DNA from: Firmicutes bacterium AF25-13AC
GTDB lineage: Bacteria; Bacillota; Clostridia; Lachnospirales; Lachnospiraceae
DNA length: 64,000 nucleotides
Direction: 5' to 3'
Assembly (NCBI GenBank): GCA_003478935.1
Contig: QUFP01000006.1
Span: 62,001 to 126,000 of the forward strand
The translations under genes were made by a program, and so were the position numbers. Position 1 is the first letter of the stretch. Every line of letters begins with the position of its first letter. Under the pieces are notes generated by a model. It saw only the letters and a program-made list of their open reading frames with translations. It searched no databases and was not told the DNA's origin. This document shows, piece after piece, positions 9,186 through 16,722 of this stretch.

Positions 9186-11063
9186 TTATTTCTGTGGTTT
9201 ATAGTATAATGTTCTCATTGCATTTAAGATGGCTATAACTGCAACACCTACATCAGCAAATACGGCTGCCCACATATTTGCAAATCCTGCTGCTACAAGT
9301 GCAAGAATAATAACTTTGACTGCAATTGCAAATACAATGTTCTGGTTGCAGATCTGAACTGTTCTTCTTCCTATCTGAATTACATCGGCAAGCTTTGACG
9401 GCTGATCTTCCATGATTACAATATCTGCTGCCTCGACTGCTGCATCAGATCCAAGTCCGCCCATGGCTATTCCAACGTCAGCTCTTGCAAGAACTGGCGC
9501 ATCGTTGATGCCGTCTCCTACGAAGCAAACCATTCTGCCTTTTGTCTTTTTATTGCAGTAATCATTGACATAGCTTACTTTATCTGCCGGAAGCAGATCG
9601 GTGTGCACTTCATCAAGATCAAGCAGCTTTGCTGTATACTCACCTATGGCTTTTCTGTCTCCTGTCAGCATAACTGTTTTCTTTACACCGACATGATGTA
9701 GGCGGCTGATTGCCTCTTTTGCATCCTCTTTTACTTCATCGGAAATTAAAAGATAGCCGCTGTATACGCCGTCTACTGCTGTATATACAACAGTTGCCGC
9801 TTCCTCTGGTGTCGGAACTGTCAAGCCAAGCTCTGCCATAAGGCTCTGATTTCCAGCATGGATTACATGACCACCGGCAGTTACCTTTAATCCTTTTCCT
9901 GCAATCTCCTGTGCATCCTCTACCTTTGCCAGCTCTTTGCCTTTTTTTTCCTTCCATGCAGATAATACAGACAATGCGATTGGATGACTGGAATATTGCT
10001 CTGCTGTAGCTGTGTTTAAAAGAAGTGATGACTCGCTGCTTCCCTCTACCGGGGCAAGCTTTGTCACACGAAATGTTCCCTTTGTCAACGTACCTGTCTT
10101 ATCAAATACCATAGTTTCTGCTTTTGATACAGCCTCTAGGTAATTGCTTCCCTTTACTAACACACCATTCTTACTTGCACATCCAATGCCTCCAAAGAAG
10201 CTAAGCGGTACTGAGATAACAAGTGCACATGGACAGGAACAAACTAAGAATGACAATGCACGATAAATCCAATCTGCAAACGGATGACCTGGCAGGAAAA
10301 TCGGAACGATCAAACCAATAAATGCTGCCAGACCGACAACAATCGGCGTATAATATCGTGCAAACTTGGTGATAAAGTTTTCTACCTTTGCTTTCTGGCT
10401 ACTTGCATTTTCAACAAGATCAAGGATTCTTGCTACAGTTGACTCGCCGTATTCCTTTGTGGTGCGAATCTTTAAGATATTCGTCAGATTGATACAGCCG
10501 CTGATGATCTCATCGCCAACAGATACCTTTCTTGGAACGGCTTCTCCTGTAAGAGCCTTTGTATCCTCCATGCTGCTTCCCTCTAACACAATACCATCAA
10601 GAGGAATGCGCTCACCCGGCTTTACAATGATAGTCTCGCCTACTGCAACCTCGTCTGGAAATACCTCTTCCTCAACGCCATCGCGAAGAACAACTGCACT
10701 GTCAGGTCTGATATCCATCAAGGATGCAACTGATTTTCTGGACTGATTTACAGCGTATGACTGGAACAGCTCTCCCACCTGATAAAACAGCATAACAGCT
10801 ATTCCTTCTGTATACTCCTGCAGCGCAAATGCACCAATTGTTGCAATTGCCATCAGAAAGTTTTCATCAAACACCTGACCCTTTGTGATATTCTTTCCTG
10901 CCTTCGCCAGCACATCATAGCCAACGATCAAATAGCCTGGAATGAAAAATATAAGCTTATAAAGCTCTGGAATCGGAAGAATGACTCCGACAATCAACAG
11001 CACAAATGCTGCCACAATCTTGTAAAACTGCTTTTTTTGCTTTTTTGTCATCTTCTTTAACAT
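9186..11063 (-). CDS. Heavy-metal-translocating P1B-type ATPase (Zn/Cd/Pb type)
   Basis: Membrane pump of 625 residues that exports divalent metal using ATP. Actuator motif TGEA (172-175), metal-site CPC (277-279), phosphorylation motif DKTGT (321-325) and hinge GDGINDAP (about 517-524) are intact. The last helices carry a Lys (AIAVKVIIL) and an Asp (FADVGV), the pairing known for the Zn2+/Cd2+/Pb2+ P1B-2 group rather than copper pumps. There is no N-terminal metal-binding domain; a separate HMA protein is encoded 31 bases upstream and probably supplies it. Substrate choice among Zn, Cd and Pb cannot be decided. Confidence 0.92.
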   Translation of the reverse strand: MLKKMTKKQKKQFYKIVAAFVLLIVGVILPIPELYKLIFFIPGYLIVGYDVLAKAGKNITKGQVFDENFLMAIATIGAFALQEYTEGIAVMLFYQVGELFQSYAVNQSRKSVASLMDIRPDSAVVLRDGVEEEVFPDEVAVGETIIVKPGERIPLDGIVLEGSSMEDTKALTGEAVPRKVSVGDEIISGCINLTNILKIRTTKEYGESTVARILDLVENASSQKAKVENFITKFARYYTPIVVGLAAFIGLIVPIFLPGHPFADWIYRALSFLVCSCPCALVISVPLSFFGGIGCASKNGVLVKGSNYLEAVSKAETMVFDKTGTLTKGTFRVTKLAPVEGSSESSLLLNTATAEQYSSHPIALSVLSAWKEKKGKELAKVEDAQEIAGKGLKVTAGGHVIHAGNQSLMAELGLTVPTPEEAATVVYTAVDGVYSGYLLISDEVKEDAKEAISRLHHVGVKKTVMLTGDRKAIGEYTAKLLDLDEVHTDLLPADKVSYVNDYCNKKTKGRMVCFVGDGINDAPVLARADVGIAMGGLGSDAAVEAADIVIMEDQPSKLADVIQIGRRTVQICNQNIVFAIAVKVIILALVAAGFANMWAAVFADVGVAVIAILNAMRTLYYKPQK

Positions 11064-11094
11064 AACTAAACCACATCTTTCACTTTTTGTGTGC

Positions 11095-11313
11095 TTACAG
11101 GACTACTCTGCAGTCTGGCTCTACCTTTGCAATGCACTTTACTGCTGCCTTAAGTACTTCATCAAACTGGCTGTCCTCAGCATCTAAAATCATCTTCTGT
11201 GTCATGAAGTTTACAGAAACTCTCTTTACACCAGGAAGCTTCTTGATTGCCTCCTCCATCTTTGCAGCGCAGTTTGCGCAGTCTAAATCCTCTAACTCGA
11301 ATGTCTTTCTCAT
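11095..11313 (-). CDS. HMA-domain metallochaperone
   Basis: Small (72-residue) heavy-metal-associated domain with the binding motif CANC at residues 12-15 (ELEDLDCANCAAKMEE) and the usual beta-alpha-beta-beta-alpha-beta length. It lies directly upstream of the P1B ATPase, which lacks this domain, so it likely delivers metal to or regulates the pump. I prefer the ATG at 11313; AAAGGA is 11 bases upstream, whereas the ATG at 11325 overlaps that site. The acidic residue just before CANC (ED-L-D) is typical of Zn/Cd-binding HMA domains. Confidence 0.88.
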   Translation of the reverse strand: MRKTFELEDLDCANCAAKMEEAIKKLPGVKRVSVNFMTQKMILDAEDSQFDEVLKAAVKCIAKVEPDCRVVL

Positions 11314-11368
11314 AATGTTTGCCATCCTTTCTTTTTTTTATTTTGGCGTATTGCTTCGCTCTCTTTCA

Positions 11369-11390
11369 ATTAAACGATTGTTTAATCGTT
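11369..11390 (-). promoter_or_regulatory. Overlapping dyads upstream of the HMA-ATPase pair (candidate metal-sensor operator)
   Basis: Two perfect 7-bp inverted repeats overlap here: ATTAAAC-GATT-GTTTAAT (11369-11386) and AACGATT-GTTT-AATCGTT (11373-11390). AT-rich dyads in front of a metal pump are typical of ArsR/SmtB-family repressor sites. No such repressor gene is adjacent, so the assignment is inference. Confidence 0.5.
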
Positions 11391-11463
11391 GATTTAACTA
11401 TACCTTTTTTTGCGCCATATGTCAAGGGCTATTATTGAAATTTTTTCGCAATTATATCGCAAG

Positions 11464-11594
11464 AGCCCTAAGGTGAATGGATTTCACGAGCCGGACACTT
11501 GGAGCAGGTCTTTCAAAGTAACTTTTGATAAGAAAAAACATAAAAGGAACCTGCGGAGTTTGGTCCGGCGACGAAACCATTACACCGAAGGGCT
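11464..11594 (+). repeat. 131-bp structured repeat, copy 1
   Basis: Runs from AGCCCT to AGGGCT and folds as one long interrupted hairpin: AGCCCT/AGGGCT, GGTG/CACC, AATGG/CCATT, TTTC/GAAA, GCCGGAC/GTCCGGC and GCAGGT/ACCTGC, with a GA/GA internal loop and an AT-rich apical loop. An inverted copy of exactly the same length lies at 18190-18320. Flanking sequence is not shared, so these are the element's true ends. It occupies much of the 364-bp gap before the recombinase gene; besides this and the dyads above nothing else is recognisable in that gap. Confidence 0.85.
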
Positions 11595-11677
11595 AATTGA
11601 CTTATCCATGAACTATAACACGTTTATTTATGTATTTTCATAAGCTGATAAAAAGGGGTAAACAAGGAGCTATGCAG

Positions 11678-12640
11678 ATGGAGAAAAGGGCTGCTATTTA
11701 CTGCCGTCTTTCCCGCGAGGATGACAATCTGGCTTGTGATAAAGTAAGCGAAAGCATTCAAAATCAGCAGAAGCTGCTTTGCGAATATGCGAAGAAAAAT
11801 GGATTCTCTGTCTATTGTATGTATGTGGATGAAAATTATTCTGGACTTGATAATACACGTCCTGCTTTTTGCCGCATGATTGAGGATGCTCGCTGTGGAC
11901 GTTTTGACACGATTCTTTGCAAAAACCAGTCACGTTTTACCAGGGATATGGAGACGGCTCAGCATTATTTAAATGAAGTGTTTCCTCTTTGGCATGTCCG
12001 TCTGATTGGAATTTGTGATGGTGTTGATACAAATGACATGAAAAATTTACGGCTTCGACAGATAAATGGGCTGATTAATGAATGGTACAGCGAGGATCTT
12101 TCCGATAATATTCGCCAGATTCTTCGCGATAAGATGATGCGTGGCCAGTTTATTGGCTCATTTGCTTGTTATGGCTATACAAAGGACCCTGCCCATTTGC
12201 ACAGCTTAATTCCTGATCCGCCTGCTGCCGCCGTTGTACGGGAAATTTATCAGCTTTATATTGATGGATTTAGTCTTTCAAAAATCGCTTCTTTGCTCAC
12301 CAAAAAGCATGTTATGCCGCCATGCTTTTATAAGATCCAACAGGGCATTTTATTTCAGACGCCTTTTTCTAAAAATAAAATCACAGATGAAGCTGACGGC
12401 AAAATTCCAAAATGGTCTGCCTCAAGTGTACGCCATATTCTGACTAATCCCGTCTATACTGGTACGCTTATTCAGGGAACTACAAAAAAGGAAAGTGCTA
12501 AGAGCAAAAAACGCATTAAGCTGTCAAGCACTGAATGGATCATTTATCCTAATGCTCATCCTGCTTTGATCAGTGAAGATATATTCTGCGAGGTTTCCTC
12601 ACTATTACAGAAGCGGCGAAAGAAAAATAAAAAAGTGTAA
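11678..12640 (+). CDS. Serine recombinase (resolvase plus recombinase domain, compact)
   Basis: Site-specific DNA recombinase of 320 residues. The resolvase domain (about 1-145) begins MEKRAAIYCRLSRED with the likely nucleophile Ser12, and the conserved arginine region NQSRFTRDME follows. A Recombinase (PF07508-type) domain covers about 160-270 (SVRHILTNPVYTGTLIQG). It stops soon after, without the zinc ribbon and coiled coil of large serine integrases, which are usually about 500 residues. The start at 11678 has AAGGAG 8 bases upstream. No phage or transposon genes surround it. It begins 83 bases after repeat copy 1 in the same orientation; whether it acts on that repeat is unknown. Confidence 0.85.
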   Translation: MEKRAAIYCRLSREDDNLACDKVSESIQNQQKLLCEYAKKNGFSVYCMYVDENYSGLDNTRPAFCRMIEDARCGRFDTILCKNQSRFTRDMETAQHYLNEVFPLWHVRLIGICDGVDTNDMKNLRLRQINGLINEWYSEDLSDNIRQILRDKMMRGQFIGSFACYGYTKDPAHLHSLIPDPPAAAVVREIYQLYIDGFSLSKIASLLTKKHVMPPCFYKIQQGILFQTPFSKNKITDEADGKIPKWSASSVRHILTNPVYTGTLIQGTTKKESAKSKKRIKLSSTEWIIYPNAHPALISEDIFCEVSSLLQKRRKKNKKV

Positions 12641-12696
12641 CTCCTTGAGACTATGACGCATAAGATACACTGTAAATGATTTTGGAGGTATCTCCT

Positions 12697-12924
12697 ATGA
12701 GTGATTTGGCAGCAACAAACTGCGGCGGATGCACACAGACAACTACTTCTGGCGGATGCAATTGCATGTGGATCATCCTTATCCTGTTATTCTGTGGTGG
12801 ATGGAATAACAATGATGGCTGCGGATGCGGCGGCGGCAATGGCTTCTTTAACAATGGAAACGGCTGTGGCTGTGATGCCCTGATCTGGATCCTGTTACTT
12901 AGCTGCTGTGGATGCGGCTTCTGA
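12697..12924 (+). CDS. Small Cys/Gly-rich protein (HCB protein 13-like)
   Basis: A 75-residue protein with 12 cysteines and many Gly/Asn. Two similar hydrophobic segments, MWIILILLFCGG and LIWILLLSCCGCG, alternate with Gly-Cys stretches such as DGCGCGGGNG. The start at 12697 is set by GGAGG 8 bases upstream. Proteins of this look are annotated in Lachnospiraceae as chorion class high-cysteine HCB protein 13, but no function is established. The two hydrophobic segments could be membrane-inserted. It is followed by a strong terminator, so it is a single-gene transcript or the end of a unit with the recombinase. Confidence 0.7.
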   Translation: MSDLAATNCGGCTQTTTSGGCNCMWIILILLFCGGWNNNDGCGCGGGNGFFNNGNGCGCDALIWILLLSCCGCGF

Positions 12925-12946
12925 TTATCATACCACTGACATGAAA

Positions 12947-12973
12947 AAAGCCCCGGGCTCTGCCCGGGGCTTT
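12947..12973. terminator. Bidirectional terminator
   Basis: Perfect 12-bp stem AAAGCCCCGGGC/GCCCGGGGCTTT with a 3-base loop, A-rich before and T-rich after. It separates the convergent Cys-rich gene and dapB. Confidence 0.92.
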
Positions 12974-12980
12974 CTAAGTA

Positions 12981-13739
12981 TTATCCAATTACATCGCGCA
13001 TGGTATATACACCTGGCTCTTTTCCCTGCAGAAACTTTGCTGCCTGGACAGCGCCCTTTGCAAATACACCTCTGGAGAATGCCTGATGGTTCAGTTCGAT
13101 TACCTCGTCCTCTCCTGCGTAAATTACATCATGTACGCCTACGATGGTTCCACCTCTGACTGCTGAGAATCCGATCTCCTTTGGATCTCTCTTCTCGCGT
13201 CTTTCACTGCGGTCAAATACAAAATGATATTCACCATTTAATGATTTGTTTGCTGCGTTTCCGAGCATGATTGCTGTACCACTTGGTGCATCAAGCTTAC
13301 GTCTGTGATGGCGCTCTACGATCTCGATATCAAATCCAGCGTCTGCAAGTACAGGCGTAATAAGCTCTACGATCTTTGCAAGTGTATTGATTCCAAGAGA
13401 CATGTTGTAGGACTGTACAATCGGAATTGTTTTTCCTGCCTCCTGCACATGAGCAAGCTGCTCATCGGAAAGTCCTGTTGTTGCAAGAACTAATGCAAGT
13501 CCTTTTTGTGCACACTGATCTAATACCATATCTGTAATTTTTGAAACGGTAAAATCAATCAGTGCATCAGCCTCTACATCACACGCCTTGATAGATTCAA
13601 ATACAGGAAATGGTGTATCGACTGCCTGCGTGATATCAATTCCAGCCACAACCTGTGCCTGCTCATCCTGTTCAATGATATTAGCTAACATCTTGCCCAT
13701 TGCACCATTGCATCCGTTTAAAATAATACGTACCATCAT
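12981..13739 (-). CDS. dapB: 4-hydroxy-tetrahydrodipicolinate reductase
   Basis: NAD(P)H-dependent enzyme of lysine and diaminopimelate synthesis, 252 residues. The N-terminal dinucleotide-binding motif is GCNGAMGKM (9-17). The catalytic family signature ERHHRRKLDAPSGTA spans 142-156 with the proton-donor histidine and substrate-binding lysine. GGAGG stands 5-8 bases before the two adjacent ATG codons. It follows dapA by 36 bases and shares the lysine riboswitch. Confidence 0.97.
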   Translation of the reverse strand: MMVRIILNGCNGAMGKMLANIIEQDEQAQVVAGIDITQAVDTPFPVFESIKACDVEADALIDFTVSKITDMVLDQCAQKGLALVLATTGLSDEQLAHVQEAGKTIPIVQSYNMSLGINTLAKIVELITPVLADAGFDIEIVERHHRRKLDAPSGTAIMLGNAANKSLNGEYHFVFDRSERREKRDPKEIGFSAVRGGTIVGVHDVIYAGEDEVIELNHQAFSRGVFAKGAVQAAKFLQGKEPGVYTMRDVIG

Positions 13740-13775
13740 TTGTTCCTCCGTCTTAAGGTCAGTTTCAGATCAGTT

Positions 13776-14660
13776 TTAAATCAGCTTCATTGCCGCTAAT
13801 TCTTTACGAAGCAGTTCCTTATGCTGCGGCTCCATCTCGCACAGAGGAGAACGTACTGCACCTGCATTCCATCCCATCATATTCAATGCTTCCTTTACCG
13901 GAATAGGATTTACTTCACAGAAAAGTGCCTTATTTAAGTTCATAACAGACAACTGAAGCTGACGGCTTAACTTTACATCACCGTTTAAGTAGCTCATAAC
14001 CATATCATGTGTCAGCTTAGGCATTACATTTGATAAAACGGAGATAACACCCACACCGCCAAGTGACAGAAGCGGAACAACCTGATCATCATTTCCAGAG
14101 TAGATATCGATGCAGCCATCTGCAAGTGCTGCAAGCTCTGCTACCTGAGAGATATTTCCGCTTGCTTCTTTGATTGCTACAATATTCTTTACATTCTTTG
14201 CCAGTGTAACAGCAGTCTGCGGCAAAATGTTAACACCTGTACGTGACGGCACGTTGTACAGAATGATTGGCAGATCTACGCTGTTTGCAATTGCAGTATA
14301 ATGCTGAATCAGACCCTTCTGTGTTGCCTTGTTATAATATGGTGTTACAAGAAGCAGCGCATCTGCACCGTTGTTCTGTGCATGTGTGGACAAACGAATT
14401 GCTTCTGCTGTGGAGTTTGATCCTGTACCTGCAATAACAGGAACTCTGCCTGCTGTATGCTCAACAGCAAACTTGATACATTCATCATGCTCTTCATGAG
14501 TCAATGTGGAAGATTCACCTGTTGTTCCGCAGATGATGATTGCATCTGTTCCTCCGGCAATCTGGAAATCAATCATTTTCCCCAGTTCTTCAAAATTAAC
14601 CTTGTCATCCTGTGTAAATGGAGTGACGATTGCAACTCCTGCTCCCTTAAATATTGGCAT
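13776..14660 (-). CDS. dapA: 4-hydroxy-tetrahydrodipicolinate synthase
   Basis: Class I aldolase-type enzyme condensing pyruvate with aspartate semialdehyde, the committed lysine/DAP step; 294 residues. GTTGE (45-49), the catalytic Tyr135 (ILYNVPSRTG), Arg140 and the Schiff-base Lys164 (AIKEASG) are in place. The start at 14660 (MPIFKGAGVA) has AAAGGA 10 bases upstream; an in-frame extension to 14702 would run into the terminator leader and has no ribosome site. First gene of dapA-dapB. Confidence 0.97.
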   Translation of the reverse strand: MPIFKGAGVAIVTPFTQDDKVNFEELGKMIDFQIAGGTDAIIICGTTGESSTLTHEEHDECIKFAVEHTAGRVPVIAGTGSNSTAEAIRLSTHAQNNGADALLLVTPYYNKATQKGLIQHYTAIANSVDLPIILYNVPSRTGVNILPQTAVTLAKNVKNIVAIKEASGNISQVAELAALADGCIDIYSGNDDQVVPLLSLGGVGVISVLSNVMPKLTHDMVMSYLNGDVKLSRQLQLSVMNLNKALFCEVNPIPVKEALNMMGWNAGAVRSPLCEMEPQHKELLRKELAAMKLI

Positions 14661-14736
14661 ACTAATACCATCCTTTCTTGATTCAGGTAATACTCTATTC
14701 AAATGCAGCCACCAGAGTGTCTTGGGATTTCTCCAA

Positions 14737-14764
14737 AGAAAAAGCCGGTCACATGTGGCCGGCT
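14737..14764 (-). terminator. Terminator of the lysine riboswitch (expression platform)
   Basis: On the minus strand AGCCGGCCAC-AT-GTGACCGGCT pairs and is followed by TTTTTCTTT. It lies between the lysine aptamer and dapA, where lysine binding should favour termination. Confidence 0.88.
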
Positions 14765-14787
14765 CATAAGGTTTTCTTTTTCTATTT

Positions 14788-14958
14788 CCCTTAGTAGCTC
14801 CCCATCTGTGAACAGATGACAGTCATATACCTATTCGATATATGCCCAAGAACAGCCTTTGCACAGCCATTCTTTCGGCGCCAATGCCTTTTAGCTAACT
14901 TCACTTGCTCTTGCCTGCATCCATCAGCCTACTCATCAGTAGCGCAACCTCTACCTTT
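14788..14958 (-). promoter_or_regulatory. Lysine riboswitch (L box) aptamer
   Basis: On the minus strand the conserved blocks come in order: AGGTAGAGG at the 5' end, GCCGAAAG, CTTGGGCATAT, GACTGTCATCTG and GGGGAGCTACT at the 3' end. The 5' and 3' blocks close P1 (GTAG/CTAC). This matches the L-box class, which binds lysine and controls lysine synthesis or uptake genes; here it precedes dapA-dapB and is followed by a terminator. Together with its promoter it explains the 339-bp gap. Confidence 0.93.
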
Positions 14959-14974
14959 TGTATGAATTTTCTTT

Positions 14975-15003
14975 AGTGTACATCAATTTTACAGTGCTGT
15001 CAA
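14975..15003 (-). promoter_or_regulatory. Promoter of the L box-dapAB transcript
   Basis: On the minus strand TTGACA, 17 bases, TACACT. The -35 box overlaps the stop codon of the upstream SSB-like gene. Confidence 0.75.
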
Positions 15004-15635
15004 CCCTTCTGTTCGACATATTCTAATTTACTTACGGAAACTTCATATGCAATTCGTTTCTCACTCTCAGTCTCGCTTATCTTTTTCATATACTCTCTGC
15101 TCTGAACACGGCCCCACACGCGAAGTCTGGTGCCAACCTCAAAAGTGGACACATAGCGGGCGTTTCGTCCCCATGCAATACAGGGAATATAATCACTCTT
15201 GCTGTAAGGGCGGTTGACTGCTACCAGAAGATCTGCGATCTCACGTCCAAGCGGTGTCTTTCTATACACCGGCGGTTTACAGATGTATCCGTCAAGCATG
15301 ATCTGATTTGTCTTCGTATAATCTGTAAATGCCTCCATGAAATGATATTCTCTGACAAACACAGAGAGCACAAGACGATTTCTCGTCCCCTCATGACGAT
15401 TATAAGAACGAAACTGTCCGATTGCTTCCATTGTGCGTCCTCTGTAATCCTGATTGATATCGATAAGACGCTCTGAAATCATCACAGGGATCGTATCAGA
15501 CTGATCGCTTAAGCGATTTACTGACAGCTCCATTATGTAAAAGCTCTCCCCAAAGACCTCATGGCTAAACTCAAACCCTGACACGACAACTCCAATGACA
15601 CTGACTCTGTTATTTTCTGCGTTTCTTTCTGGCAT
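15000..15635 (-). CDS. SSB-like protein with two OB folds
   Basis: A 211-residue single-stranded-DNA-binding-protein relative. Residues about 8-100 form one OB-type beta-barrel (NNRVSVIGVVVSGFEF to RNRLVLSVFVREYHF) and about 108-205 a second that is closer to canonical SSB (LGREIADLLVAVNRPY, YIPCIAWGRNARY, LRVWGRVQSREY). The acidic tail that recruits partner proteins in housekeeping SSB (DDDIPF-type) is absent; the end is KLEYVEQKG. It is therefore probably a paralogue and not the replicative SSB. AGGAGG lies 8 bases before the ATG at 15635. The partner process is unknown. Confidence 0.75.
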   Translation of the reverse strand: MPERNAENNRVSVIGVVVSGFEFSHEVFGESFYIMELSVNRLSDQSDTIPVMISERLIDINQDYRGRTMEAIGQFRSYNRHEGTRNRLVLSVFVREYHFMEAFTDYTKTNQIMLDGYICKPPVYRKTPLGREIADLLVAVNRPYSKSDYIPCIAWGRNARYVSTFEVGTRLRVWGRVQSREYMKKISETESEKRIAYEVSVSKLEYVEQKG

Positions 15636-15963
15636 TTTTGATTCCTCCTGCTTTTTATTCGCAGCTGCTGGTACCATAGCGGCTGCTGCATGTACTAGTT
15701 ATTCTGCTAACTGGTTGTATAAAATTTTTTGCAGCTAGTTATTTATATGTCTCAACACACGTACATTATAACGAAGTTATTTTCAAAACGCACGGAAAAT
15801 GCTTCGCAGGATTCGCGGTCTGACCACTATTATTCGACAAAAAGCAGGCTTTTTTTCATCTTTTCTTTCCCAGTTTTTCGGGTATTTTTCCTTTTTTCGA
15901 CATATCTTTTGTTGTTACGATGAAAATAGATATGCCTAATGAAAGACATTTGTGATGAAGAAC
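15636..15963. other. AT-rich non-coding stretch upstream of the SSB-like gene
   Basis: No convincing gene on either strand. A minus-strand TATAAT at 15765-15770 has only a weak -35 (TGCGTT, 16-base spacer) and may be the SSB-like gene's promoter. Nothing else is recognisable before the terminator. Confidence 0.4.
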
Positions 15964-16004
15964 GCGAAAAGACGGGCTGATCGACTCAGTCCGCCTTTTT
16001 TCGC
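15964..16004. terminator. Bidirectional terminator downstream of leuCD
   Basis: CGGGCTGA/TCAGTCCG stem (one G-T pair) inside an outer GCGAAAA/TTTTCGC pairing, with T runs on both strands. On the minus strand it would end the leuC-leuD transcript after the 141-bp repeat. Confidence 0.75.
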
Positions 16005-16021
16005 TTTTGTTTTTTTATTCA

Positions 16022-16162
16022 TAACTATTCAGAACCCTATTCGCAAAATCGCATCTTCGATGCTTCCATTTTGCTCATATGGTTACCTCGCCATATAAAA
16101 TTGCTATTCTGTCTGAATGCAAGCATTCACAGAAAGCAATTTTGCATGGCTCTGAATAGTTA
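16022..16162 (-). repeat. 141-bp multi-hairpin element after leuD
   Basis: Closed by a perfect 12-bp inverted repeat TAACTATTCAGA/TCTGAATAGTTA. Inside are three hairpins: AAATTGCT/AGCAATTT containing TTCTGT/ACAGAA and GAATGC/GCATTC; CATATGG/CCATATA; and GCAAAAT/ATTTTGC with GCAT/ATGC. It starts three bases after the leuD stop. The layout suggests a dispersed structured repeat or a 3'-UTR RNA; no second copy is in this window. Confidence 0.75.
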
Positions 16163-16165
16163 CAA

Positions 16166-16654
16166 TTATTCTTTGTGATTAATGTAGTTAATCAAACCGC
16201 CCTCACTGATGATTTTCTGCATGAATGGCGGAAATGCCTGTCCCTGGAAGGTTTCTCCTGTCGTCTGATCTGTAATGACACCAGTATTAAAATCAATATC
16301 TACCTGATCTCCTGCCTTGATCTTTTTGCTTGCCTCTGGACATTCTATGATCGGAAGACCAATGTTGATTGCGTTGCGATAGAAAATTCTTGCGAAGGTC
16401 TCTGCTATTACACAGCTTACACCTGCTGCCTTGATTGCAATCGGTGCATGCTCTCTTGAGGAGCCGCATCCAAAGTTTTTATCCGCAACGATGATGTCAC
16501 CCTTCTTTACATTTGAAACGAAATCCTTATCGATATCCTCCATGCAGTGCTTTGCTAACTCTGCCGGATCTGATGAGTTTAAGTAACGTGCCGGAATGAT
16601 TACATCCGTATCCACGTTGTCGCCATATTTAAATACACATCCATTTGCTTTCAT
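16166..16654 (-). CDS. leuD: 3-isopropylmalate dehydratase small subunit
   Basis: Swivel-domain subunit (162 residues) of isopropylmalate isomerase in leucine synthesis. [16 protein letters not shown] (10-25) and the [11 protein letters not shown] motif (62-72), which contacts the substrate, are intact. It follows leuC by 68 bases, so the two subunits are made from one transcript. Length and motifs are those of the short LeuD/HacB type found in clostridia. Confidence 0.96.
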   Translation of the reverse strand: MKANGCVFKYGDNVDTDVIIPARYLNSSDPAELAKHCMEDIDKDFVSNVKKGDIIVADKNFGCGSSREHAPIAIKAAGVSCVIAETFARIFYRNAINIGLPIIECPEASKKIKAGDQVDIDFNTGVITDQTTGETFQGQAFPPFMQKIISEGGLINYINHKE

Positions 16655-16722
16655 ATCTTCTTTACCATACCTTTCTGAATCGCCTGACCAGCTGTTTTTA
16701 TGTCACAGTCTGCGAGACTTCT

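Noticed and set aside
12701..12883. Alternative frame ORF within the Cys-rich gene
   Set aside because: The 12697 frame has GGAGG at correct spacing and the recognisable Cys/Gly pattern; the other frame is Ala-rich shadow.
15729..15923. Plus-strand ORF of 64 codons in the gap upstream of the SSB-like gene
   Set aside because: No ribosome site, low-complexity Phe/Ser composition, and no promoter; probably chance in AT-rich DNA.
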